Source: Dehalococcoidia bacterium
GTDB lineage: Bacteria; Chloroflexota; Dehalococcoidia; Dehalococcoidales; Fen-1064
DNA: 6,211 nucleotides
Direction of reading: 5' to 3'
NCBI GenBank assembly: GCA_030691775.1
Contig: JAUYDN010000017.1
Location: forward strand, 1 to 6,211
The translations under genes and the position numbers were made by a program. Below the pieces are notes generated by a model. The model saw only the letters and a program-made list of their open reading frames with translations. It was not told the origin of the DNA and made no database searches. Below are positions 1 through 6,039 of the stretch, in pieces; the first letter of the stretch is position 1; the number at the start of each line of letters is the position of its first letter.

Positions 1-110
1 TTGGGCTCGTTTGCGTAGCCCTTGGAAGCAAAGAACTCCTGCTCCCTTGCGGTGAACGTGAAACTACTCCCGCATTCGGCACACTGGATTTGCTTGTCCT
101 GGTAGGTCAC
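1..110 (-). CDS. Zinc-ribbon domain protein, N-terminal part (runs off the left edge)
   Basis: Thirty-six codons are visible, beginning VTYQDKQIQCAECGSSF and ending GYANEP at the window edge. The first half of a zinc-binding knuckle is present as C10-x2-C13. The stretch that follows, FTAREQEFFASKGYANEP, closely resembles the small bacterial zinc-ribbon family often annotated as 'probable zinc-ribbon domain' (zf-trcl type). In that family a second Cys pair in an RCPxCR-like motif comes directly next, and here it would lie outside the window. The start is a GTG at 110-108, chosen because a strong AGGAGG ribosome site lies 10 nt upstream on the minus strand and no ATG is in frame. The molecular role of the family is not settled; nucleic-acid or protein binding through zinc is the usual inference. 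The family assignment comes from remembered similarity. Confidence 0.7.
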   Translation of the reverse strand, partial: MTYQDKQIQCAECGSSFTFTAREQEFFASKGYANEP

Positions 111-136
111 TGGATGCGCTCCTCCTAAAATTGTTC

Positions 137-245
137 ATGGTTCGTTGAGGTCATCCAGCACTTGGGGGTAAAGCACCTGGTGGCAACCGACAAGTACCCG
201 GCAACCTGAACTGAAGCCATTGGACGATATTGTACAACGAACCAT
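137..245. repeat. 11-nt perfect inverted repeat, arms 98 nt apart
   Basis: ATGGTTCGTTG at 137-147 is matched exactly by its reverse complement CAACGAACCAT at 235-245. The right arm falls in the spacer of the candidate minus-strand promoter (229-257). The left arm lies in the leader of the zinc-ribbon gene, about 11 nt upstream of its ribosome site. The arms could be paired operator sites or the ends of a decayed small element. A chance match of this length in about 500 bases is uncommon but possible. Confidence 0.4.
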
Positions 246-257
246 AGCAGAATGCAA
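229..257 (-). promoter_or_regulatory. Possible sigma-70-like promoter for the zinc-ribbon gene
   Basis: Read on the minus strand, TTGCAT (257-252) is followed after exactly 17 nt by TACAAT (234-229). The -10 hexamer matches consensus at five of six positions, but the -35 matches only at TTG. Transcription would start near 222 and give a leader of roughly 110 nt before the GTG at 110. The leader contains GGTTGCC twice, but I see no recognisable riboswitch. Confidence 0.25.
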
Positions 258-529
258 GACCTGGTGTTACCATACCCAAAGGGGCTAACAGCTAACTAAA
301 TTTCTGGCACATATTCTGCTGGTCAACTGTATACTAGTCATGCAGGAGCTACTTCCAATCTGTGCAGTTTTCGGCATTGTCCAGCTATGCAGGCAGGGAA
401 TTATCCCAGGTATATGCCCCTTAGTCAGGGGTCACTCCCTCCCCCTATCCCCCGGTCTCGTTGTCCTCATCGCCACCACCCGGTGAATATAGAGTAAGAG
501 CTTTGAGTAAGTGCCATCCTGCCGTCTAG

Positions 530-558
530 TTGAAAAAAGGCCGATTTTAGAATAAACT
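530..558 (+). promoter_or_regulatory. Possible sigma-70-like promoter for hicBA
   Basis: TTGAAA at 530-535 (five of six to consensus) is followed by a 17-nt spacer and TAAACT at 553-558 (four of six). This would place the transcription start near 565, about 35 nt before the hicB GTG. An alternative -10, TAGAAT at 548-553, scores better by itself but has no properly spaced -35. Confidence 0.3.
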
Positions 559-572
559 TGCACATAGTGGTA

Positions 573-586
573 GAAGTTTTTACTTC
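573..586. promoter_or_regulatory. Small dyad in the hicBA leader
   Basis: GAAGT-TTTT-ACTTC is a five-pair perfect dyad lying between the candidate promoter and the hicB ribosome site. It could be an operator half-site pair or a weak leader hairpin next to the ribosome site. HicB here lacks an obvious DNA-binding domain, so it is not clear what would bind it. Five pairs in an AT-rich leader may well be chance. Confidence 0.2.
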
Positions 587-587
587 A

Positions 588-593
588 AGGAGG
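588..593 (+). promoter_or_regulatory. Ribosome binding site that fixes the hicB start
   Basis: AGGAGG, within AAGGAGGTG at 587-595, lies 6 nt before the GTG at 600. The match to the 16S anti-Shine-Dalgarno is near-perfect. It supports the GTG at 600 over the in-frame TTG at 558, which has no ribosome site and would add 14 residues unlike HicB. Confidence 0.8.
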
Positions 594-599
594 TGGAGT

Positions 600-812
600 G
601 TGAATAGAGAGTTTACCGTTGTCATTGAAAAAGACGAGGAAGGATATTTTGTCGGGACGGTCCCACAGCTTAAGGGCTGTCACACTCAGGCCAAGTCTCT
701 GGACGAACTAATGAATCGAATAAAGGAAGCCGTTCTGCTGTGTCTTGAGGTCGAGGGTGAGCTTGGGGAAGACGAACTCCAATTTGTCGGAGTCCAGAGA
801 ATTGCTGTATGA
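600..812 (+). CDS. hicB: HicB-family antitoxin, short form
   Basis: This 70-residue protein is the antitoxin of a HicAB type II toxin-antitoxin module. In such modules HicB binds HicA and masks its RNase active site in the cytoplasm. The sequence shows the HicB core: a first strand FTVVIEKDEEGYFVGTVPQL (residues 5-24), the GC-H-TQAKSLDEL turn and helix (26-37), then RIKEAVLLCLEVEGE (40-54). This is the degenerate RNase-H-like fold seen in HicB antitoxins. The longer HicB proteins (about 130-150 residues, as in E. coli) add a C-terminal ribbon-helix-helix or HTH domain for autoregulation. Here the protein ends at FVGVQRIAV, so that domain is absent. The GTG start is set by the AGGAGG at 588-593. 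The stop overlaps the hicA start by 4 nt, which implies translational coupling. Antitoxin-first order is common for this type. Confidence 0.9.
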   Translation: MNREFTVVIEKDEEGYFVGTVPQLKGCHTQAKSLDELMNRIKEAVLLCLEVEGELGEDELQFVGVQRIAV

Positions 813-1033
813 CTAGATTGCCCGCATTAACCGGTGAGCAGACCGTCAAAGCCCTCAGTAAAGCCGGTTTTCAGGCGCTTAGGCAGAGGGGTAGCCACGT
901 TTATCTCAAACATCCTGATGGTCGCACTACAGTAGTACCAACTCACAAAGGTGAATCTATGGGTCGTGGTCTTTTGAGAAAGATACTGCGCGATACCGAA
1001 CTGAGCAGAGAAGAATTTTTGAAGCTGCTCTAA
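809..1033 (+). CDS. hicA: HicA-family mRNA interferase toxin
   Basis: This 74-residue protein has the double-stranded-RNA-binding-like HicA (YcfA) fold. In characterised relatives HicA cleaves mRNA and blocks translation until bound by HicB. Visible family features are an N-terminal helix (TGEQTVKALSKAGF, 8-21) and the motif RQRGSHVYLKHPDGR (25-39), in which His30 is the expected catalytic residue. A PTHKGESMGRGLLRKILRD segment (44-62) and a C-terminal SREEFLKLL helix follow. The length is typical and nothing is truncated, so the toxin looks intact. The ATG sits in the ATGA overlap with hicB and has no strong ribosome site of its own, so coupled translation is likely. Downstream, 1034-1185 separates it from a convergent gene, and I see no clear terminator there. 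Confidence 0.92.
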   Translation: MTRLPALTGEQTVKALSKAGFQALRQRGSHVYLKHPDGRTTVVPTHKGESMGRGLLRKILRDTELSREEFLKLL

Positions 1034-1185
1034 AATGAATCTGTAGAACAATTCAACTTCACAATATATCATGAAATGTTCGCTCCAAACTGGTCCCGAA
1101 CGGGTTCCCGACATGATAATTAGGTCAGGCAAAATCCAACTTAAGGCAGTTTCAATAAAGGCGCGTCATAGTGTCCGGCCAGTTA

Positions 1186-1824
1186 TTAGTCGTCAATCTT
1201 TGGGCACGCTTCAATAAGGTCAATAAGCGCGTCTCCCATGACGCCAAGAGCTTCATAACGCATTTTTTCATCTATAACGGTGGATGGGTATTCAGCTTTG
1301 GTTATGCATTCTTTAACCTTGTTCAAATGTTCAACCAGTTCCAGCAGCTGTGCCTGGACTTCCCAATCTGAGCCAAGAGCAATACGAATTCTTTCCGCCA
1401 GACTGCTTGCCCCCTTCACGTGACTCTGGTAATCCTCCTCACTCAGGGGAACATTTTTCTTAGGTAACCCTTTCTCAGGCACGCCTTTAGCATATTGAAA
1501 GACCTGATGCAGTAGAGGTTTAAAAGCCTTCCAATCGCCACGCTCTTTACCATAGAGGTCAATGGCTGAATCCAATCCACTCGCCAGATATTCACCGATT
1601 TCTCTTACCACCATAAGGGCGATCTCCTCGTTTATCTGGGCAACCGAACGGGCAGCAATAGATATGACTTTCTGAAGCCTACGTTCCCGAGTCAAGATGG
1701 GACCTTCTATTAGTAAGACAGCTATTGCGAACGCAAACGCCGAGACAGCTATTCCTGCCAAGATGTTTTCCGGGAAACTATCTAATACAAACGCATTTAT
1801 TAATGTATAATATACTCTCGTCAT
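1186..1824 (-). CDS. Unrecognised 212-residue protein with one N-terminal membrane segment
   Basis: I do not recognise this family. Residues 20-40 (NILAGIAVSAFAFAIAVLLIE) form one clear membrane segment. A basic stretch (TRERRLQK, 45-52) follows, which suggests an N-out, cytoplasmic-body topology. The remainder is mostly helical (IAARSVAQINEEIALMVVREIGEYL, 56-80; SLAERIRIAL, 141-150; VQAQLLELVEHLNKVKECI, 156-174). A loop rich in Lys, Pro and Gly (114-127) breaks the helices. No catalytic motif is visible. The start is doubtful: the ATG at 1824-1822 lies inside the terminal repeat of the 1819-1982 element and lacks a good ribosome site. An in-frame TTG at 1761-1759 (residue 22) has a GGA-containing sequence upstream but would cut into the membrane segment. 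The 5' end may have been altered by insertion of the element. The gene is convergent with hicA. Confidence 0.65.
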   Translation of the reverse strand: MTRVYYTLINAFVLDSFPENILAGIAVSAFAFAIAVLLIEGPILTRERRLQKVISIAARSVAQINEEIALMVVREIGEYLASGLDSAIDLYGKERGDWKAFKPLLHQVFQYAKGVPEKGLPKKNVPLSEEDYQSHVKGASSLAERIRIALGSDWEVQAQLLELVEHLNKVKECITKAEYPSTVIDEKMRYEALGVMGDALIDLIEACPKIDD

Positions 1825-2013
1825 TGCGAGGAGTCCGACTGTTAAGGAGGACGACGTGGCAATCTCAAGTAACCGGATTTCAGCATACGGCTTCGGTGAA
1901 ATTCAAAACCTATCGTCGAGATTGCCACGCCTCACGCCTCGTCCTTCCGATGGAGGACTCACCGTGATGGCTCGCAATGACGTATTCAACAAGATTTATT
2001 GCGTTCGTATTAG
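1782..2013. repeat. Outer imperfect inverted repeat surrounding the palindromic element
   Basis: CTAATACAAACGCA at 1782-1795 pairs with TGCGTTCGTATTAG at 2000-2013, matching at 13 of 14 positions. The arms lie 23 and 17 nt outside the ends of the 1819-1982 element, so they bracket it almost symmetrically. The sequence outside each arm does not continue the match. A further direct copy of the core, TAATACAAA, occurs at 2020-2028. The left arm encodes residues 10-14 or so of the 212-residue protein, and the right arm covers the last codons of the 33-residue candidate. Whether this is part of the mobile element, an older element or chance is open. Confidence 0.45.
1819..1982. mobile_element. MITE-like palindromic element with nested terminal and subterminal repeats (164 bp)
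   Basis: The ends are a perfect 12-nt inverted repeat, CGTCATTGCGAG (1819-1830) and CTCGCAATGACG (1971-1982). Inside lies a second perfect 12-nt pair, CGTGGCAATCTC (1855-1866) and GAGATTGCCACG (1918-1929). Each arm also contains a small fold. The right arm has GTCCTTC-CGAT-GGAGGAC (1941-1958; seven pairs, one G-T), and the left arm has a weaker GTCC/GGAC version at 1833-1852. The whole can fold as a cloverleaf with a 51-nt central loop (1867-1917). It encodes no protein, as expected of a non-autonomous element or dispersed palindrome. GTCATTGCGAG-headed palindromes recur in many bacterial genomes, to my recollection. No target-site duplication is obvious: the flanks read tatactct and tattcaac. 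Confidence 0.75.
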
Positions 2014-2097
2014 TCCTGGTAATACAAAACCAGCTATAATAGAGATTACTCCCACTGCAAAGGCGATAATAACGACACTCCGCCACTTTTTACTCAC
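1996..2097 (-). CDS. Possible 33-residue single-span membrane peptide
   Basis: A GTG at 2097-2095 opens a short frame reading VSKKWRSVVIIAFAVGV, then ISIIAGFVLPGLIRTQ and a TAA at 1998-1996. The layout is that of a small membrane protein: a basic N-terminus (SKKWR), one hydrophobic span (residues 8-30) and a polar tail. A ribosome site, AAGAGG at 2110-2105, lies 7 nt before the GTG. The frame is open upstream for about 24 more codons to a TAA, with no ATG, GTG or TTG there. It could therefore also be the 3' remnant of a longer gene. It lies on the same strand as the DUF4129 gene upstream and the 212-residue gene downstream. No homolog is recognised. Confidence 0.35.
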   Translation of the reverse strand: MSKKWRSVVIIAFAVGVISIIAGFVLPGLIRTQ

Positions 2098-2240
2098 TAC
2101 GAAACCTCTTAGAAATGCACTTAAATCCTTAGTCAGAGCGAAAACCGATTCTGCGACTATTATAAACCATTAGCCTGTATGATGGAATAATAACCTCAAC
2201 CTCACACGTCTCAGGCGTGATTGCCACCGCCGGATGCATC

Positions 2241-3785
2241 TCAGGGCCGGTGTTCAGGTTTTTTGAGGATTTGCCTTATGTTGCGCCAGAGGCTGTTAGC
2301 GTGCGTTACCTCATGGTCTCCCGCGTCATTCGTGCTATAGCGGACACCGACATATAACTCGGTTAATTCACTTATCTGTTGAGCTGCCTCAGGCATCACT
2401 TCTTCAAAGCGACGCGCATATTCGAAGGGCGTCTCCGAATGGCGCCAGCTAATGCCCGCCCGGGAGGCATCTTTTAGCAAATGCCGGAAGATTTCACGGA
2501 TTCTCAAGGTGGTCAAAGGTTCTTCAGCCTGCACACCAGCTGTTTTACCGGTCGCAAAAAACACCCCGCGCCCGCGGGTGAACAGTCGATTCAGGATGCT
2601 TCGGAAAAACTGGAGCACGTCCCGGAACAGGATGCGCCAGCTCCAGAGTGATTCGTGCGCTTCTTCATAATCTGCTTCAGCCTCGGGACGGCGGCGGGTA
2701 CGGTTTTTATCGATTGACCGCGCGATAATGACCGTGACAATAATGACTGTAACGACGAACAACAGCCATTTCACCGTGTTCAACCAGTCGTCCGAGAGCG
2801 TTTTCCCCGCCAGTTCAATGATTTCTTCGGCGGCTTGTCCACCCTCACCCACGCCCGGTTCCGGCGTTTCGCCGCGGAGAAGGCGGATAATGAACGCGAT
2901 GAATAACAGCAACAACGATGCCAGCCATTCAAACGGGATGAGGATGTACTGGAAGACAACCAGGAAATACTCGATAACCTTCCCGAAAAACCCCCAGAGT
3001 AAACCGAAGACCTGTTTTAGGAACCCGGCGATATCCAGCGAAGAGGCGGTAGCGATAAGAATCCCCACCAGCACCACCCCGATTGTCACGCCGAGTACCA
3101 CCGGCAGCCAGCGTCCGAATGAGAGCGAGCGTGCCTCTTCCGGCGACATCCGTTTCTGGACACTGCGCAGGTTACCAAAAGCCATGGCGATGATACCGGT
3201 AAAGAAGAAGGCGGCAACAGCGGGAGCGATAGCCGCCACCATACCCGCCAGTGAACCAGTCCCGATGGTAGCCGACCAGACGATTACGAGCACGACATAC
3301 GAACCAGCGCCGAAGATAAGATTGGAATGGACATAAGAATATTCGCGGGCGCGCCCGAGCAACATTCCCCGCCACCACAGATAGGCAGATGCAGGCAAAG
3401 CGAAAACAAGACCGCTCAGATTGCTGAAACTACCGGCGAGTACCTGCCAGATGTCTTTGAACCACCGGGTAGAAAACAGACCAATCCCGTCGTCGTATTC
3501 GAGTCGGATAACAATAAAGACGATGAGTGTACCTAGAACTAGCATCGTCCACCTGGTGGCACTGGCAGACCAGGAAAGGCTGAGCAGGAAACGGGTGGCG
3601 ATAAATGAGACTGTAACCAGAAACGCCACACCTAACAGGCTCAATGGCGCGCCGCTGGCGCCTAAAGGCTCCCATCTCCCCGCCCACACCAGCCATGGAT
3701 AGACCCAGAAGACCTCCATAATGACCACGCAGACCGGGCACAGTACGAGAGCGATGCGGTCTAAAATATTTCCATTCGATGTCAT
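2241..3785 (-). CDS. Polytopic membrane protein with C-terminal DUF4129 domain
   Basis: This 514-residue protein lies in the inner membrane. About nine or ten hydrophobic spans are visible, near residues 11-36, 47-70, 79-95, 114-136, 156-176, 178-203, 226-247, 262-300 (two spans) and 337-356. A basic cytoplasmic stretch follows (DKNRTRRRPEAE, 359-370). The C-terminal domain, about 426-505, has the DUF4129 pattern: LRIREIFRHLLKDASRAGI, then the S/ETPFEYARRF motif (450-460), then ISELTELYVGVRYS (471-484). DUF4129 typically closes TgpA-type transglutaminase membrane proteins encoded next to MoxR and DUF58. Here the loop before the last span (304-336) is only about 33 residues, too short for a transglutaminase core, and no Cys/His/Asp triad is apparent. 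The gene starts 13 nt after the DUF58 stop with a weak ribosome site. Its exact role is unknown; an accessory part of an envelope complex is inferred. Confidence 0.85.
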   Translation of the reverse strand: MTSNGNILDRIALVLCPVCVVIMEVFWVYPWLVWAGRWEPLGASGAPLSLLGVAFLVTVSFIATRFLLSLSWSASATRWTMLVLGTLIVFIVIRLEYDDGIGLFSTRWFKDIWQVLAGSFSNLSGLVFALPASAYLWWRGMLLGRAREYSYVHSNLIFGAGSYVVLVIVWSATIGTGSLAGMVAAIAPAVAAFFFTGIIAMAFGNLRSVQKRMSPEEARSLSFGRWLPVVLGVTIGVVLVGILIATASSLDIAGFLKQVFGLLWGFFGKVIEYFLVVFQYILIPFEWLASLLLLFIAFIIRLLRGETPEPGVGEGGQAAEEIIELAGKTLSDDWLNTVKWLLFVVTVIIVTVIIARSIDKNRTRRRPEAEADYEEAHESLWSWRILFRDVLQFFRSILNRLFTRGRGVFFATGKTAGVQAEEPLTTLRIREIFRHLLKDASRAGISWRHSETPFEYARRFEEVMPEAAQQISELTELYVGVRYSTNDAGDHEVTHANSLWRNIRQILKKPEHRP

Positions 3786-3798
3786 TTGCGTTATTCCG

Positions 3799-5031
3799 TT
3801 ACCTTGAAAAAGAAAGGCTTTTCAAATCATTCCATGGAATACCGTCTGAGACCCGGTAGACGCTCAGACTATTTCTGGAAGGCGGTGTTTCACTACCAAC
3901 CAGAATGAGTGCTACCACCCGCCCCGCTCTCCGCACCGATTGTAAAGCGGTTATCAATCCTTCTGTCGGCGCAGCGCTGATGACCACCAGCGTACTCCCC
4001 CACGGCAGGCTGGTACCCTCGCGCAGGACGAGGGCGGGCATCGGCATACATTCGTTTGGTGTAATATCTATTTTCGCCAGGTTTTCCAGTATGCGGGGGA
4101 GCTGTTCCGGGTGCTGGCTCGGGGGAATGGCAATCGCCTCCTTAGCCTGGTACCGCCGCTCGTTGACGTATAAGCCCACCCGGTAGCCTGCCAGCATGGC
4201 GTAATAGCTTAAAGAGGCGGCGGTAACAATTCCCAGTTCGGTGAGGAGGGGAATGGTGCCGTAGAAAGGCGGCATGGTCGTACGTACATCGAAAAAGATG
4301 CCAAAGTCCATGGTCGTGGTCGGCTCGAAGAGCTTCGTCTGCAGTTTACCGAGCCGTGCGCTCGATTTCCAGTGAATCCTCTTCAGGCTGTCACCGCTCT
4401 GGTAGTCGCGCACACCCATAGCCAGTACCGGGTCTTCAAAGATGCGTTTTTTCGTGCGCACCTCGCCGAAGAGGTGGGCAGAGGGAATACCCAGGTTCTC
4501 CAGCGGTACAATCTTCGGGTAGACGATAAGGCTATCCTGCTCGTGGAGCTTGGTTTCTGTACTCGTCAGTCCAAACAGGTCGCCGGTGCTCAGCCGCGTC
4601 GGTCCGAATGTATAGAGACCCCTCTGCGGACAGCCCACCCGGTAGCGTCGCGTTACCTTTTCATACCACATCAGGGGAAAGAAGTGAACGATTTCCATAC
4701 GCCCGGGGTTGGGTGATGGTGTGGTTTTGCCGGTCAGCAGGGTGACGTTAAACGGTATCTCGTCTTCGATCTCCAGCCACGGAAGGGGTAATAATTTGCC
4801 ATTGGTCACCTCTATATCCAGCCGGACTTCCTCACCACAAAAGACCCGCCGGGCGCTGAGGTGGCGGTGGAACACGACTTTTTCCAGTCCGTAGCGCTCC
4901 CACAACCGTGTTAGAATTTCCACGAGGACGAGTAACGCCGCCACGAGTACCAGTGGACCCTGCCGTAAAAACAGTCCGGTGACGAGAAGTGCCAGTGCGA
5001 TGAAGAGCCAGATACCGCCGCGGCGTTTCAT
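3799..5031 (-). CDS. DUF58 domain-containing membrane-anchored protein
   Basis: Two membrane segments open this 410-residue protein (residues 7-22 and 26-42), followed by a beta-rich region typical of DUF58 proteins (about 50-170; for example CGEEVRLDIEVTN and RYRVGCPQRGLYTFGPTRL). The family hallmark is at residues 206-226: GVRDYQSGDSLKRIHWKSSAR, with GD, R, IHW and SAR all conserved. A vWA-like C-terminal domain follows. At the position where vWA domains carry a DxSxS metal site, this protein reads FFDVRTT (246-252), so the site is degenerate. DUF58 proteins are partners of MoxR ATPases and are thought to receive their remodelling activity at the membrane. The ATG overlaps the moxR stop by 4 nt (ATGA), so the two are co-translated. 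Length and architecture are ordinary for the family. Confidence 0.9.
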   Translation of the reverse strand: MKRRGGIWLFIALALLVTGLFLRQGPLVLVAALLVLVEILTRLWERYGLEKVVFHRHLSARRVFCGEEVRLDIEVTNGKLLPLPWLEIEDEIPFNVTLLTGKTTPSPNPGRMEIVHFFPLMWYEKVTRRYRVGCPQRGLYTFGPTRLSTGDLFGLTSTETKLHEQDSLIVYPKIVPLENLGIPSAHLFGEVRTKKRIFEDPVLAMGVRDYQSGDSLKRIHWKSSARLGKLQTKLFEPTTTMDFGIFFDVRTTMPPFYGTIPLLTELGIVTAASLSYYAMLAGYRVGLYVNERRYQAKEAIAIPPSQHPEQLPRILENLAKIDITPNECMPMPALVLREGTSLPWGSTLVVISAAPTEGLITALQSVRRAGRVVALILVGSETPPSRNSLSVYRVSDGIPWNDLKSLSFSR

Positions 5032-6002
5032 CTCTCTGTACCGCTAACCTCTTCCACAGGTACTTTCACGGAACCGAGCACTTCGTTGAGCGCCTGTTCC
5101 GCCGATTGCCCGCGCAGGTGACTTTCCATCCTGGGGATGATACGGTGGGTTAGCACGTATGGAGCCAGGTATTTCACATCGTCGGGGATTACGTACTCTC
5201 TGCCCCTGAGAGCGGCAAGTGCCTGAGAGGCGTGATACAGCGCCAGCATCGCCCGGGGACTGGCGCCGAGCTGGATTGCCGCATGACTGCGTGTCGCCTG
5301 GATAAGACGGATGATATAGTCTTCGATGTCGGGATTTACATGTATTTTGCGGCTATCCGCCTGTAATTGCATCAATTCTTCAGCGTGCAACACTGGAGTC
5401 AATTCTTCCAGAGGGTCAGTCTGCCGGAAGCGCGACAGGATGAGGCGGTCATCTTCAGCGGTAGGGTAGCCAATCTTGATTTTCAGCAGGAAACGGTCGA
5501 GCTGGGCTTCGGGGAGAGGGAAAGTGCCCTCGAGTTCCACCGGGTTCTGGGTGGCCACCAGCATGAATGGGCGCGGCAACGGTTTGGTCTCGCCTTCGGC
5601 GGTGACCTGGTGCTCCTGCATGGCTTCCAGCAGGGCGGACTGAGTGCGCGGTGTCGCCCGGTTGATTTCATCCGCGAGCACCATCTGCGCCATAATCGGT
5701 CCCGGCCGGAACTCGAAATCACCCGTCTTCTGGTTGAACACATAGGTACCAGTGATATCGGAGGGCAGGAGGTCCGGCGTGCACTGGATACGGCGGAAAC
5801 TGCAGCCGAGCGAGCGTGCGATTGACTTGGCAAGCATCGTCTTGCCGATACCGGGTACGTCCTCGATGAGCAGGTGTCCTTCACAGAGTAACGCCACGAT
5901 AGCAAGCTCCACGACATCGCCTTTGCCCACGATCACCCGCCCGACGCTCTCCTTGACCTTGTTGCCAACGGCGGCGATACGGGCGCTCGATTTATTTTCC
6001 AT
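5028..6002 (-). CDS. MoxR-family AAA+ ATPase
   Basis: This 324-residue cytoplasmic ATPase belongs to the MoxR branch of AAA+ proteins, which act as chaperones in maturing or activating partner complexes, commonly with vWA-domain proteins. Visible motifs are Walker A, EDVPGIGKT (47-55, with Lys54), the FRPGPI insert (98-103) and Walker B, MVLADEINR (107-115, with Asp111 and Glu112). Then come sensor 1, LVATQNP (148-154, with Asn153), the PEAQLDRF motif with a likely arginine finger (164-171), and sensor 2, GASPRA (246-251, with Arg250). The C-terminal lid (about 225-300) is complete. Length is normal and no motif is missing, so the enzyme should be active. The ATG at 6002 has AGGA 5 nt upstream. 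It is the first gene of an operon with the DUF58 and DUF4129 genes, which makes them its likely partners. Confidence 0.95.
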   Translation of the reverse strand: MENKSSARIAAVGNKVKESVGRVIVGKGDVVELAIVALLCEGHLLIEDVPGIGKTMLAKSIARSLGCSFRRIQCTPDLLPSDITGTYVFNQKTGDFEFRPGPIMAQMVLADEINRATPRTQSALLEAMQEHQVTAEGETKPLPRPFMLVATQNPVELEGTFPLPEAQLDRFLLKIKIGYPTAEDDRLILSRFRQTDPLEELTPVLHAEELMQLQADSRKIHVNPDIEDYIIRLIQATRSHAAIQLGASPRAMLALYHASQALAALRGREYVIPDDVKYLAPYVLTHRIIPRMESHLRGQSAEQALNEVLGSVKVPVEEVSGTER

Positions 6003-6039
6003 ATGTTTCCTTTCTCTGAGACGCGTAATATGGGTCGTT

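Larger units (their letters stand above)
111..599. other. Non-coding interval between the divergent zinc-ribbon gene and hicBA
   Basis: No convincing gene lies in these 489 bases on either strand. The left part holds the leader of the zinc-ribbon gene, including its ribosome site at about 121-126 (minus). It also has a possible promoter at 229-257 (minus) and an 11-nt inverted repeat (137-147 / 235-245). A five-pair hairpin, CCCCT-tagtc-AGGGG, lies at 417-431 but has no T-run and is not a credible terminator. The stretch 430-490 is C-rich on the plus strand. The right end holds the hicBA promoter candidate, a small dyad and the hicB ribosome site. No tRNA-like fold was found. Confidence 0.6.

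Noticed and set aside
558..599. Longer hicB start at a TTG, adding 14 residues
   Set aside because: There is no ribosome site before the TTG and the extra residues do not look like HicB. The GTG at 600 has a near-perfect AGGAGG 6 nt upstream.
1081..1112. GTCCCGAACGGGTTCCCGAC as a terminator between hicA and the convergent gene
   Set aside because: The possible stems are only four pairs with two-base loops and no T-run follows on either strand.
827..1132. 101-codon open frame antisense to hicA
   Set aside because: It overlaps a clear HicA gene on the other strand, has no recognisable domain and no ribosome site.
1819..1982. CRISPR repeat or tRNA-like cloverleaf
   Set aside because: The fold is cloverleaf-like, but there is a single copy, no spacer pattern, no CCA end or T-arm consensus, and long perfect terminal repeats typical of a MITE-like element.
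1856..2173. Plus-strand open frame of 105 codons across the repeat element
   Set aside because: Its first third is the palindromic repeat and the rest opposes the candidate small membrane peptide. The translation is low-complexity and matches nothing known to me.
2202..2220. Terminator hairpin just after the DUF4129 gene
   Set aside because: Only CACG/CGTG pairs around a 7-nt loop, with no T-run on the minus strand.
2728..3336. 202-codon plus-strand open frame
   Set aside because: It lies wholly antisense to the DUF4129 membrane protein gene; its Ser/Thr/Pro-rich translation is typical of a shadow frame.
5367..5825. 152-codon plus-strand open frame
   Set aside because: It is antisense to the conserved MoxR ATPase core, including Walker B, and arises from its codon bias.
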